64,000 nucleotides of DNA from Mesorhizobium sp. RMAD-H1 (GTDB lineage Bacteria; Pseudomonadota; Alphaproteobacteria; Rhizobiales; Rhizobiaceae), in contig NZ_JACHWN010000001.1 of the NCBI RefSeq assembly GCF_014191375.1, forward strand, positions 682,001-746,000, given 5' to 3'. Made by a program: the position numbers and the translations under genes. Positions within the stretch are counted from its first letter, which is position 1. Each line of letters starts with the position of its first letter. The notes under the pieces are model-generated. The model was not told the origin of the DNA. It did not search any database and saw only the letters and a program-made list of their open reading frames with translations. This document shows, piece after piece, positions 1-8,788 of this stretch.

Positions 1-1780
1 CGCGCACCCGCTTGACCCCGGCAATCAGCGCTCCGGTGAGAAGCTTGGCCAGCGCCTGCCAGCGCCCGACAGGGTCGCTGTCGTTGAGCGCCAGGAATTT
101 CAGATCGTCCTGCGGCAGCTCGCTTGCCATTGTCACCGGTGCCGAGAAGCCGCGCAGGAGCGAGGGCACTGGACGCTCCGCAATGCCGGTGAAGCGCACC
201 GTCTCCCGGCGCTTGCGCAGATGGATGACGTCGCCGGTCACTTCCGCACCCGTCGCCGACGCCGGGATGATGTCCTTTCCGTCCGAGCCGATGAGCCCGA
301 ACTGGATCGGGATATGCATCGGTTTCTTCCGGTTCTGGCCGGGCGTCGCCTTCAGCGATTGTTCGAGCTCGATGGTGAAGGTCTTTTCGGCCGGATCGTA
401 ATCATAGCTGACCGAGAGGTTGGGCGTGCCGGCCTGCTCGTACCAGAGCGCGAACTGGCTCAGCTCCTGCCCCGAGGCGTCCTCGAAGGCCTTGACGAAA
501 TCCTCGATCGTCGCCGCTTCCCCGTCATGGCGCTCGAAATAGAGATCCATGCCCTTGCGGAAGAGGTCGGCGCCTAGGATGGTGCGGATCATCCGCACCA
601 CCTCGGAGCCTTTCTCATAGACCGTCGCCGTATAGAAATTGTTGATCTCGCGATATTGCCGCGGGCGCACCGGATGGGCCAGGGGCCCTGCGTCCTCGGG
701 AAACTGATGCGCCTTCAGCGTCTTCACCTCGGCGATGCGCTTGACCGCGCGGGAACGCTGATCGGCGGAGAATTCATGGTCGCGGAAAACGGTCAGCCCT
801 TCCTTCAGGCAAAGCTGGAACCAGTCGCGGCAAGTGATTCTGTTCCCTGTCCAATTGTGGAAATATTCATGCGCGATCACCGCTTCGATCCCGGCATAGT
901 CCGCATCCGTCGCCGTTTCGGCGTCGGCCAGCACATATTTGTCGTTGAAGACGTTGAGGCCCTTGTTCTCCATGGCCCCCATATTGAAATCCGACACGGC
1001 GACGACATTGAAGACGTCGAGATCATATTCACGCCCGAAGACCTCCTCGTCCCACGTCATCGAGCGCTTGAGCGCATCCATCGCATAGAGTGCGCGCGGC
1101 TCCTTGCCATGCTCGACATAGATATTGAGGTCGACCTTGCGGCCCGACCGGGTGGTAAAGCCGTCGCTGATGAAGCCGAGATCGCCCGCGACAAGCGCGA
1201 AGAGATAGGATGGCTTGGGGTGGGGGTCGTCCCAGACGGCGAAGTGCCTGCCGCCGTCGAGATCGCCTGATTTCACAGGGTTGCCATTGGAAAGCAGCAC
1301 CGGCGCTTCCGTCTTCGATGCCTCGATGCGCACCGTATAGACGGAGAGGACATCGGGGCGGTCGAGGTAATAGGTGATGCGTCGGAAGCCTTCCGCCTCG
1401 CATTGCGTGCAATAGACGCCGCCGGAGCGGTAGAGCCCCATCAGCTGGCGGTTGGTCGTCGGGTTGATCTCGGTGGTGATCTCGACCGTGAAGCGGTCCT
1501 CTTCCGGCAGTTCGGCGATTTCCAGCCGCTCCGGCGTTGCCTGGTAGCCATTGTCGCCGAGAGGGGCACCATTGACGGTCAGCTCAACGAGTTTCAGCTC
1601 GTCACCGTCGAGCACCAGCGGCTGCGAGGCGCTCACACCCTCGCGGCGCTCGACCAACAGAACGGCACGCACGACCGTACGCTCGGGATGGAGGTCGAAA
1701 ACCAGCGATGTCTGCGGGATCAGATAGTCCGTCGGACGATAATCCTCGAGGCGGAAGAGCTGGCCTGTATCCGTGCGCAT
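1..1780 (-). CDS. pepN: aminopeptidase N, M1 family (3' end outside window)
   Basis: Read on the reverse strand from an ATG at 1780 the frame is open to the window edge, so about 593 residues of a protein usually near 880 residues are present and the C-terminus is missing. It is a zinc metallopeptidase that removes N-terminal residues from peptides in the cytoplasm. The M1 signatures are visible: the exopeptidase motif GAMEN, then HEYFHNWTGNR (the HExxH zinc ligands), with a downstream KEGLTVFRDHEF segment holding the third, glutamate ligand. The family is well known and the identification is secure; only the C-terminal domain is unseen. The upstream gap to the next gene (1781-1974) holds nothing recognisable except a short repeat-like fragment. 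Confidence 0.95.
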   Translation of the reverse strand, partial: MRTDTGQLFRLEDYRPTDYLIPQTSLVFDLHPERTVVRAVLLVERREGVSASQPLVLDGDELKLVELTVNGAPLGDNGYQATPERLEIAELPEEDRFTVEITTEINPTTNRQLMGLYRSGGVYCTQCEAEGFRRITYYLDRPDVLSVYTVRIEASKTEAPVLLSNGNPVKSGDLDGGRHFAVWDDPHPKPSYLFALVAGDLGFISDGFTTRSGRKVDLNIYVEHGKEPRALYAMDALKRSMTWDEEVFGREYDLDVFNVVAVSDFNMGAMENKGLNVFNDKYVLADAETATDADYAGIEAVIAHEYFHNWTGNRITCRDWFQLCLKEGLTVFRDHEFSADQRSRAVKRIAEVKTLKAHQFPEDAGPLAHPVRPRQYREINNFYTATVYEKGSEVVRMIRTILGADLFRKGMDLYFERHDGEAATIEDFVKAFEDASGQELSQFALWYEQAGTPNLSVSYDYDPAEKTFTIELEQSLKATPGQNRKKPMHIPIQFGLIGSDGKDIIPASATGAEVTGDVIHLRKRRETVRFTGIAERPVPSLLRGFSAPVTMASELPQDDLKFLALNDSDPVGRWQALAKLLTGALIAGVKRVR

Positions 1781-1852
1781 GGGTCGATCGCTTTCTGAAT
1801 AAAATGCTTTCTCAGGCTTCCTACCGCTCTTTGCCGGAGTGCACAACGATAT

Positions 1853-1895
1853 TGCCCCTCATCCGCCTGCGGGGGAGAAGGTAAGGGTAAAGGGC
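1853..1895. repeat. fragment of a dispersed palindromic repeat
   Basis: The stretch contains CCTCATCCGCCTGCGGG and GGGGAGAAGG, a pattern that resembles one arm of intergenic palindromic repeats common in Rhizobiales. Only one degenerate half is present here, so this is a weak call based on memory of such repeats rather than on a second copy in the window. Confidence 0.3.
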
Positions 1896-1989
1896 AAAAA
1901 TCGCACAACATTACTGCTGGCATTCTCGTCAAATGAGGCATATGGAAGGATAACCCACCGCATCCATATGTTCCTTGAGGATCACCGCC

Positions 1990-2970
1990 TTGAACGCTCC
2001 CTTGCGACCGGAGCCCGCTGATAGCCGTGCCGAAAGCCCCGCCGAATCCAAGGTCATGTGGGGCATTGGGTTCAAGGTCGCATCCGTCTGCGTCTTCGTG
2101 GCCATGTCCAGCCTGCTCAAGGCTTCGGAAGGCATCCCGCTCGGCGAACTGGTCTTTTTCCGTTCGTTCTTCGCCATTTTCCCGGTCATCTTCTATCTCG
2201 CGGTCACGCATCAGCTCTCCGGCGTCTTTCACACCCAGGAGCGGCTGAGCCATGTCTGGCGTGGGCTGGTCGGCGTCTCGGCCATGTGCTGCAGCTTTTA
2301 TGCCCTGACCAAGCTCCCGCTGCCGGAGGCCATAGCGATCAACTATGCCTCGCCGCTCTTTGTCGTCGTCTTCAGCGCCATCCTGCTGCACGAGACCGTG
2401 CGCATTTATCGTTGGAGCGCTGTGGTGATCGGCCTTATCGGCGTGATGGTCATCCTCTGGCCGCGGCTGAGCGTCTTTTCCAGTGGCGAGATCGGTATGG
2501 AGGAGACGGTGGGAGCAATCTCCGCGCTCGCAGGCGCGGTCCTGAGCGCCATCGCCATGCTTCTCGTGCGCCGGCTCGTCCAGACGGAGCGCACCCCGAC
2601 CATCGTCATCTATTTCTCGATCACCTCGAGCGTCATTGCGCTTTTCACCCTGCCATTCGGCTGGGTGATGCCGACGCCGGCGCAGGCCCTGATGCTGGTC
2701 GGGGCCGGATTTGCCGGCGGCATCGCTCAGATCTTCCTGACGCAATGCTACCGCTATGCCGAGATGTCGACCATCGCGCCTTTCGAATACACCTCGATGC
2801 TGCTTGGCCTCGCCATCGGCTATCTGATCTTCGGCGATGTCCCGACCGTGGAGATGCTGATCGGCGGCGTGGTCGTCATCGGCGCCGGCATCTTCATCAT
2901 CTACCGCGAGCACCAGCTCGCCGTGGCCGAGCGCAACCGCCGTGCTTTGGGCGCGGGGCGCATGTCCTGA
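1990..2970 (+). CDS. EamA/DMT-family transporter
   Basis: A 326-residue hydrophobic protein with about ten predicted transmembrane segments and the two-EamA-domain layout of the drug/metabolite transporter superfamily. Substrate cannot be told from the sequence; relatives export amino acids or other small metabolites. The start is taken as TTG 1990 (MNAPLRPEP), because GAGGA lies eight bases upstream at 1977-1981; an earlier TTG (1975) has no such site and the first ATG (2055) would cut a short polar N-terminus. It converges with the MFS gene at 2977 with only six bases between the stops. Confidence 0.85.
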   Translation: MNAPLRPEPADSRAESPAESKVMWGIGFKVASVCVFVAMSSLLKASEGIPLGELVFFRSFFAIFPVIFYLAVTHQLSGVFHTQERLSHVWRGLVGVSAMCCSFYALTKLPLPEAIAINYASPLFVVVFSAILLHETVRIYRWSAVVIGLIGVMVILWPRLSVFSSGEIGMEETVGAISALAGAVLSAIAMLLVRRLVQTERTPTIVIYFSITSSVIALFTLPFGWVMPTPAQALMLVGAGFAGGIAQIFLTQCYRYAEMSTIAPFEYTSMLLGLAIGYLIFGDVPTVEMLIGGVVVIGAGIFIIYREHQLAVAERNRRALGAGRMS

Positions 2971-2976
2971 TCCCTG

Positions 2977-4230
2977 CTACTCTTGTGCCGGGGCCGCCTC
3001 GCTTCGCGGATCGAGCTGCAGGGTTTCCGGTGTGGGCTGTTTTTCCGGGCTCTGGAACTGGAATTCCGTTTTCTGGTCTGCGGCAATCGAGAGGCTGCGC
3101 CGCTGGATGCGCCAGAAGGCATGCGCCCCATAGATGGTGAAGCAGACCGCCATGGTGATGAAGAAGCCCGAGGGACCGACGGCGTCCATCAACCGGCCGG
3201 CGACCTGCGGCCCCGTCATGCTGCCGATGCCGTAGACGATCAGGAGCCCGCTGGACACTTCTACGAACTCGCTCGCATCGGCGGAATCATTGGCATGGGC
3301 GACATTGAGGCTGTAGATCGGATAGAGCACCGAGCCGAACAGGAACATCAGGAGATAAATCGTCCATCCCGGCCCCGGATGGACGAAGACCATCGCCGAG
3401 GACAGCACCAGGCCGATGATGCCGGCGATCACCATCACATAGCGCCGGTCGACGAAATCCGAGGCGCGGCCGAGCGGATACTGGAAGATCGCGCCGCCGA
3501 TCATGGCGGTGGCGAGCATCGTCGCGATCCCGAGCGTGGAAAGCCCGATTCCCTCGCCATAGATGGGAGCGAGGAAGTTCCACGACCCGGCGATGATGCC
3601 GGCGATCAGCGAGCCGACCACCGCCGCCGGCGAACGGCGGTAGAGCCCCCTGAGATCGAGCGAGACCTGCGTCAGCGGATTCGGCGACTGCGCGTTGGAG
3701 AGGGAGGTCGGGATCAGCGCGGCCGCATAGATCAGCGCGCATATGATGAACAGGGTCTGCGTCGCGGGATCTCCGAGAGGCAGGATATACTGGCCGACGA
3801 GGAGGCCCACCATCGAGACGATCATGTAGATCGAGAACACCATGCCGCGCGTATCATTGGTGACGCGCTCGTTGAGCCAGCTTTCCACGATCATATAGCC
3901 GCCGGCGAGCGAGAAGCCGGCGATCGCGCGGAACATCATCCAGGCGACGGATTCGATCACTAGCGCGTGCAGGAGCAGCGACATGCTGAGAAGCGTCAGG
4001 AGAACCGAGAAGACCCTGACATGGCCGACGCGGCGCACCAGCCGGGGCACGATGAGGCAGCCGGCGGTGAAGGCGAGCGCATAGGTGGTGCCGATCCAGC
4101 CGATGGTCGTCGGCGACCAGCCCTCCAGGCCGGCGCGCAACGGCAGCAGGATGCCGGCAAGCCCGCCGCCCACCAGCATGAGGAATGTGCTGAACAAGAG
4201 CGCGGCGATCGACAGGATCTGGCCAGCCAT
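2977..4230 (-). CDS. MFS transporter (YcaD-like)
   Basis: A 417-residue protein with twelve predicted membrane helices and a polar C-terminal tail, matching the major facilitator superfamily. The first half has the typical loop between helices 2 and 3 (PRLVRRVGHVRVF). The general look is of the YcaD-type MFS proteins common in Rhizobiales, whose substrates are unknown. It starts at ATG 4230 and converges with the EamA transporter. Nothing around it hints at a substrate. Confidence is high for the superfamily and low for anything more specific. Confidence 0.85.
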   Translation of the reverse strand: MAGQILSIAALLFSTFLMLVGGGLAGILLPLRAGLEGWSPTTIGWIGTTYALAFTAGCLIVPRLVRRVGHVRVFSVLLTLLSMSLLLHALVIESVAWMMFRAIAGFSLAGGYMIVESWLNERVTNDTRGMVFSIYMIVSMVGLLVGQYILPLGDPATQTLFIICALIYAAALIPTSLSNAQSPNPLTQVSLDLRGLYRRSPAAVVGSLIAGIIAGSWNFLAPIYGEGIGLSTLGIATMLATAMIGGAIFQYPLGRASDFVDRRYVMVIAGIIGLVLSSAMVFVHPGPGWTIYLLMFLFGSVLYPIYSLNVAHANDSADASEFVEVSSGLLIVYGIGSMTGPQVAGRLMDAVGPSGFFITMAVCFTIYGAHAFWRIQRRSLSIAADQKTEFQFQSPEKQPTPETLQLDPRSEAAPAQE

Positions 4231-4398
4231 GAGGGTCCTCGATTATCGGGTATGAGGATAGAGGAAGAAATCGCCGGCTGCGCGAGAAATTGCGACGTGT
4301 CCGGTAGTTCGTTTCCGACATGTGGCTTAGCTGCCGCGTGTAACGGATGAACGGCGGGAATGAGAGCTATTTTGCAGGGTAGCGGTAACGGCACCCTA

Positions 4399-4550
4399 GA
4401 GGCATGGATTCCAGTGACAAGCACTGGAATGACGGAATGCCGGGCAGTGGCAGCTAATCCCGAATCTTTTCGCATGGAATCCGGTTCTCATCAGGGTGAA
4501 AGCCTCTCCACCCCGTCATCCCAGTGCTTGTCACTGGGATCCATGCCGCT
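4399..4550. repeat. family A repeat pair, copy 1
   Basis: Two copies of a 23-nt hairpin (9-nt arms ATTCCAGTG / CACTGGAAT around ACAAG at 4408-4430, and ATCCCAGTG / CACTGGGAT around CTTGT at 4518-4540) lie about 90 bp apart in opposite orientation, each bordered by GGCATGG or its complement. The same pair occurs at 26868-27006 and 52448-52602. It fills most of the 357-bp gap between the MFS gene and the glycosylase gene, and the inverted layout would let the two halves pair into one long structure. Confidence 0.85.
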
Positions 4551-4587
4551 GCCTCTCCATTCCATCAACGGGTCAGAACTGGTCGGC

Positions 4588-5454
4588 TTACCCAAGCTCC
4601 CGCAGCTTCATCTTCACTGCAAGAAAATCGCGCCAGGCAAAGCGCTTCTGCGCGGGGCTGCGCAACAGATAGGCGGGGTGCAGCGTCGGCATCACCGGGA
4701 TCACCTTGCCCGAGGGCATCGTGTGCGTTTTCCAGTTGCCGCGCAGCCGCAGGATGCCTTCCGGCGCTTGCGTCAGCGCCTTGGCCGCCGGCCCGCCGAG
4801 CGCTACGAGCACCTTCGGGTCGGCAAGCTCGATCTGGCGTTCGATGAACGGGCGGCAGAGCTCGGTTTCGAGCGGGGTCGGCGTGCGGTTGCCGGGCGGC
4901 CGCCAGGGAATGGTGTTGGCGATATAGACTTGTTGCCGCTCCAGGCCGATCGCCGCGATCATCCGGTTGAGAAGCTGGCCGGAACGTCCGACGAAAGGGC
5001 GCCCCTCCATGTCCTCGTCGCGGCCCGGCGCTTCGCCGATGAACATCAGGTCGGAGGCGGGATCGCCATCGGAGAAGCACATGTTCTTGGCGGTGAATTT
5101 CAGATTGCAGCCGTCGAACGCCGCGAGCCGTTCCCGCAATTCTTCGAGTGTGGCGGCCGTGCTCGCGGCTTCGCGGGCAATCGCCACCTGCGCCTCGTCG
5201 GGCACGACAGTACGGGGAGCGGCGGCAGCGGGTGCGGCCGGCCGAGGCGTCTGCGCAGGGGAGGGCGGCGGATTGGCGACGTCAGCGGATTGGCGCGTGG
5301 ATGCCGCTTCGGCGCGTGGCTGCGATGCCGCCTTCGGCTTTGCTGCCTCAGCGAACCGGTCGACGGGTTCGTCGGAGAGGGGGCTATCCACGCCCGCCTC
5401 CGCATAAAAGCGGATCAGCCCTTCGATATCCATCGGTTCCTGCTCATTTCCCAT
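4588..5454 (-). CDS. uracil-DNA glycosylase, family 4
   Basis: A 288-residue DNA repair enzyme that excises uracil from DNA. After an Ala/Pro-rich N-terminal third (about residues 40-95) the catalytic domain begins with the cysteines expected for the iron-sulfur cluster (GCNLKFTAKNMCF), then GEAPGRDEDMEGRPF and GRSGQLL, which form the family-4 active-site loop, and near the end HPAYLLR, the uracil-binding histidine loop. The frame stays open for another 2 kb upstream on this strand but that part is the shadow of the ETF-QO gene. Start set at ATG 5454 (MGNEQEP); ATG 5472 and ATG 5433 are also in frame. A second, family-5 enzyme is encoded at 41014-41664. Confidence 0.92.
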   Translation of the reverse strand: MGNEQEPMDIEGLIRFYAEAGVDSPLSDEPVDRFAEAAKPKAASQPRAEAASTRQSADVANPPPSPAQTPRPAAPAAAAPRTVVPDEAQVAIAREAASTAATLEELRERLAAFDGCNLKFTAKNMCFSDGDPASDLMFIGEAPGRDEDMEGRPFVGRSGQLLNRMIAAIGLERQQVYIANTIPWRPPGNRTPTPLETELCRPFIERQIELADPKVLVALGGPAAKALTQAPEGILRLRGNWKTHTMPSGKVIPVMPTLHPAYLLRSPAQKRFAWRDFLAVKMKLRELG

Positions 5455-5507
5455 GGCGAAACGCCTCTTCATGCCCTGAAACCATCGCATATCGCTCCGG
5501 AATGCCC

Positions 5508-5606
5508 TCGCTGCCTGCCGGCATCTTCCCTCCGCGGGCGGGAGGAAGAAAGGGGCGGCACCGTCTATGCCTCCTTCCCCGTCCTGAGCTTGTCGAGGGA
5601 GAACCG
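5508..5606. repeat. degenerate hairpin repeat remnants
   Basis: A CTTCCCTCCGCGGGCGGGAGGAAG-like inverted repeat around 5525-5550 follows GCCTGCCGGCATC, and GTCCTGAGCTTGTCGAGGG follows at about 5580. Both resemble dispersed intergenic hairpins of alphaproteobacteria, but only single degenerate copies are seen. The rest of the 408-bp gap 5455-5862 holds the palindrome at 5711 and the ETF-QO leader; no gene is supported. Confidence 0.35.
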
Positions 5607-5710
5607 GAAGAGGCGAGGGGCAGATTGCACCATATGCGGGGCGCGGCTCATATCGTGACGTGGCAAATTGCGCCGCCCATTGCAAGGGGCGTTTGAAGCG
5701 CTGCCGAATA

Positions 5711-5726
5711 TTGACGTTTACGTCAA
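5711..5726. promoter_or_regulatory. palindromic operator candidate upstream of etfQO
   Basis: TTGACG-TTTA-CGTCAA is a palindrome with perfect 6-nt arms 137 bp before the ETF-QO start. Operators of this general form (ACGT-rich, MerR-like spacing) are known for LiuR-type regulators of branched-chain amino acid and fatty acid catabolism in proteobacteria, and ETF-QO serves those pathways. The assignment to LiuR is inference; no such regulator is in the window. Confidence 0.4.
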
Positions 5727-5862
5727 GGTAAAATAATAAAGTTTCCATGTCGTATCGGGCCGGACAATTGGCCGCATATGACCTTATGCGCAACTCTGTA
5801 ACAGGATAGGCTAATACGGTCACGGAAACGGCCCAAGGGAACAGGCCCCACGGAGGAAATGA

Positions 5863-7530
5863 ATGAGCGAGGCGAACGAGCTTCCTGAACGCGAGAGCAT
5901 GGAATTCGACGTGGTCATCGTCGGGGCAGGGCCTGCCGGCCTGTCGGCGGCGATCCGTTTGAAGCAGCTCAATCCCGATCTCTCCGTCGTGGTGCTTGAG
6001 AAGGGCGGCGAGGTCGGCGCGCATATCCTGTCGGGCGCCGTCGTCGATCCGATCGGCATCGACAGGCTCATTCCCGATTGGCGCGAGGACAGCGAGCATC
6101 CCTTCAAGACGCCTGTGACGGACGATCATTTCCTGGTGCTCGGTCCTGCCGGCTCGGTCCGCCTGCCGAATTTTCTCATGCCGCCCTTGATGAACAATCA
6201 CGGCAATTACATCGTCTCGCTCGGCAATGTCTGCCGCTGGCTCGGCGCGAGGGCCGAGGCGCTGGGCGTGGAGATCTATCCGGGCTTCGCCGCCACCGAA
6301 GTGCTCTATGACGACAAGGGCGCGGTGATCGGCGTCGCCACCGGCGACATGGGCATCGAGAGGAACGGCGAACCCGGCCCCGGTTATACCCGCGGCATGG
6401 CGCTTCTCGGCAAATATGTGCTGATCGGCGAAGGCGCGCGTGGTTCGCTCGCCAAAGAGCTGATCGCCAGGTTCAAGCTCGACGAGGGCAGGGAGCCGGC
6501 GAAATTCGGCATCGGGCTGAAGGAGCTCTGGCAGGTCGACCCGTCGAAGCACAGGCCGGGCCTGGTGCAGCATTCCTTCGGCTGGCCGCTGGATACGAAG
6601 ACGGGCGGCGGCTCGTTCCTCTATCATCTGGAAGACAATCTGGTGGCCGTTGGTTTCGTCGTCCACCTGAACTACAAGAACCCCTATCTCTCGCCCTTCG
6701 AAGAGTTCCAGCGCTTCAAGACGCACCCCGCCATTCGCGGCACCTTCGAGGGCGGCAAGCGCTTGTCCTACGGCGCCCGCGCCATCACCGAGGGCGGCTT
6801 CCAGTCGGTGCCGAAGCTTTCCTTCCCCGGCGGCGCGCTGATCGGCTGCTCGGCCGGCTTCGTCAACGTGCCGCGCATCAAGGGCAGCCACAATGCGGTG
6901 CTCTCGGGCATGCTGGCCGCCGAGCACGTCGCGGAGGCGATCGCCGCCGGCCGCGCCCGTGACGAGCTGTCCTCCTATGAGGATGCATGGCGCGGCAGCG
7001 ATATCGGCAAGGACCTGAAGAAGGTCCGCAACGTCAAGCCGCTCTGGTCGAAGCTCGGCACCGTCGCCGGCGTCGGGCTCGGCGGCCTCGACATGTGGAT
7101 CAACACGCTGACCGGCGGCTGGTCGCCCTTCGGTACGATGAAGCACGGCAAGCCCGACTACAAGACGCTGGAGCCGGCAGCCGAGGCGCAGAAGATCGAC
7201 TATCCCAAGCCCGACGGCGTGCTGACATTCGACCGGCTTTCCTCGGTCTTCCTCTCCAATACCAACCATGAGGAGGACCAGCCGGTCCATCTCCAGGTCA
7301 GGAACATGGAGTTGCAGAAGACGTCCGAGCTCGATGTCTATGCCGGCCCGTCGCAGCGCTATTGCCCGGCCGGCGTCTATGAATGGGTGAAGCAGGACGG
7401 CAAGGAGGTCTTTATCATCAATGCGCAGAACTGCGTCCACTGCAAGACCTGCGACATCAAGGATCCCAACCAGAACATCAACTGGGTGCCGCCGCAAGGC
7501 GGCGAAGGACCGGTCTATGTGAACATGTAA
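5863..7530 (+). CDS. etfQO: electron transfer flavoprotein-ubiquinone oxidoreductase
   Basis: A 555-residue protein of normal family length that passes electrons from reduced ETF (fed by acyl-CoA dehydrogenases) to ubiquinone at the inner membrane. The FAD dinucleotide-binding motif GAGPAGLSAA lies at residues 19-28. The C-terminal ferredoxin-like part carries the four [4Fe-4S] cysteines in RYCPAG and NCVHCKTCDIKDP. It would accept electrons from the isovaleryl-CoA dehydrogenase encoded at 24.5-25.7 kb. Start ATG 5863 has GGAGG eight bases upstream. The stop codon lies next to the loop of a 10-bp palindrome (7517-7539), and a divergent second copy of the last codons follows at 7575-7607. Confidence 0.96.
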   Translation: MSEANELPERESMEFDVVIVGAGPAGLSAAIRLKQLNPDLSVVVLEKGGEVGAHILSGAVVDPIGIDRLIPDWREDSEHPFKTPVTDDHFLVLGPAGSVRLPNFLMPPLMNNHGNYIVSLGNVCRWLGARAEALGVEIYPGFAATEVLYDDKGAVIGVATGDMGIERNGEPGPGYTRGMALLGKYVLIGEGARGSLAKELIARFKLDEGREPAKFGIGLKELWQVDPSKHRPGLVQHSFGWPLDTKTGGGSFLYHLEDNLVAVGFVVHLNYKNPYLSPFEEFQRFKTHPAIRGTFEGGKRLSYGARAITEGGFQSVPKLSFPGGALIGCSAGFVNVPRIKGSHNAVLSGMLAAEHVAEAIAAGRARDELSSYEDAWRGSDIGKDLKKVRNVKPLWSKLGTVAGVGLGGLDMWINTLTGGWSPFGTMKHGKPDYKTLEPAAEAQKIDYPKPDGVLTFDRLSSVFLSNTNHEEDQPVHLQVRNMELQKTSELDVYAGPSQRYCPAGVYEWVKQDGKEVFIINAQNCVHCKTCDIKDPNQNINWVPPQGGEGPVYVNM

Positions 7531-7574
7531 TGTTCACATTTGATCGTGTCCGTCTCGACCGCCGTTGAAAAGAT

Positions 7575-7607
7575 GGCGGCGAGGGTTCCGTTTACGTCAA
7601 CATGTAA
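7575..7607 (+). pseudogene. remnant: second copy of the etfQO 3' end
   Basis: This 33-nt piece reads GGEGSVYVNM followed by TAA, against GGEGPVYVNM-TAA at the real end of etfQO (7498-7530). The codons differ at several synonymous positions, so it is not a recent tandem copy. No more of the gene precedes it. The simplest reading is that the present etfQO replaced, or recombined with, a related allele whose last codons were left behind. Confidence 0.6.
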
Positions 7608-7628
7608 GCCGGCTGGCCGCGCGGAGCG

Positions 7629-8639
7629 TCAGTTCATCACCGTCTGCGTGCCGCCCTCGGGCGCTCGCGGCGGCGGCTGTACGGAGAAATCGAGCCGCAC
7701 CGGCAGATGATCTGAGCCGGCGGGGGCGAGCGTGCCGATCCTGGTGACGTCGATGCCGCTGCTCACCAGCACCTGATCGATCGGCAGGCCGATATACCGT
7801 GCCAAGCCGGCGGGCAGCGCCCAGTGAAGCCAGCTCGGCCCGATGCCCGAGAGATGGTGCGTACCGGTGGCCGCCTCGATCCGGCGCACGGCATTGCTCC
7901 AGGGCGTGGCGTTGAAATCGCCCGCAATCAGCAGGGGATCGTCCAGCCGGGCCAGATGCGGCAGCACAAAGTTGATCTGCCTCGGCTGCCTGAACGGCCA
8001 GGGCCATGACAGGTGCAGCGCGACCACGGAAACAGGGGTTCCGCCGAGATCGAAGCGTGCGAACGCCATCAGCCCGTCGCCGACGCATCCCGACTGGCTG
8101 CCTTCGGCAAAGGGGCGTCGCGAGAGAATGTCCACGCCCCAGGCGTTGGGGCTGGTCCTGCAGTACTGCCGGTAGGGATAGCGCGCCTCCAGCAGTTTCA
8201 CCTTCGGCTCCCATTCAACCGAGACTTCCTGCAGGGTGATGATATCCGGTTTCTCCCGCGCGATCAGCCGCAGCACTTCTGCCGGATCCTGATTGTTATA
8301 GCGCAGATTGAGCTGCAGCAGGCTGTAAAGCGGCTGGCTGTCGCTCGCCGCCCGGGCGCGCGCCGCACCTGACAGAAGCCCTTGCGTCGCGCCGAGCGTC
8401 GTCGCAAAGGCGGTCACGGCGAGAAGCAGGATCATGGCGGCTTCCCGCCACAGGGCGGTGAAGAGCAGGGGCAGCGCCAGCACGCCCATCGCTACCGCCA
8501 AATGGGCCCGCAGATGGGCAAAGCTGTCTAGGGCCGGATGGAGATGACTGAGAAAACCCAGCACCAGCGGCAGGGAAAGCAGAAGCGCCGCTGCCAGAAG
8601 CAGCCAGGCGAAAGGGGATGGTTTCTTCTTGTCGGTCAT
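7629..8639 (-). CDS. membrane-anchored endonuclease/exonuclease/phosphatase-family protein
   Basis: A 336-residue protein with three predicted transmembrane helices in the first 90 residues and then an EEP (DNase I-like) domain. Catalytic-type motifs are present in order: LQEV (metal-binding glutamate), GDFNATPW, and SDHLPV (catalytic Asp-His). Proteins of this architecture in alphaproteobacteria are mostly uncharacterised; the domain probably faces the periplasm and could act on phosphodiesters such as lipids or extracellular nucleic acid. The start is ATG 8639 and it converges with etfQO. Confidence 0.85.
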   Translation of the reverse strand: MTDKKKPSPFAWLLLAAALLLSLPLVLGFLSHLHPALDSFAHLRAHLAVAMGVLALPLLFTALWREAAMILLLAVTAFATTLGATQGLLSGAARARAASDSQPLYSLLQLNLRYNNQDPAEVLRLIAREKPDIITLQEVSVEWEPKVKLLEARYPYRQYCRTSPNAWGVDILSRRPFAEGSQSGCVGDGLMAFARFDLGGTPVSVVALHLSWPWPFRQPRQINFVLPHLARLDDPLLIAGDFNATPWSNAVRRIEAATGTHHLSGIGPSWLHWALPAGLARYIGLPIDQVLVSSGIDVTRIGTLAPAGSDHLPVRLDFSVQPPPRAPEGGTQTVMN

Positions 8640-8788
8640 GTCACGCAGTAAGGATGCGATTGCGGCCCGGTCATGACCAAGATCTGTTTAAGAACCATTT
8701 GGAGTTTATGATGGCGGTGAGATCAATGACGGTGCCGCCGCCCGAAAGCACTGTCGGCCATGAGCGTATATCTCGTCAACGCAAATCT

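Noticed and set aside
1720-2913. 397-codon reverse frame rich in Asp/His/Arg
   Set aside because: It is antisense to the EamA transporter and overlaps pepN's start; the composition is that of a GC-rich shadow frame.
5455-7497. Upstream extension of the family-4 glycosylase frame
   Set aside because: It is the antisense shadow of etfQO; glycosylase homology begins near 5454.
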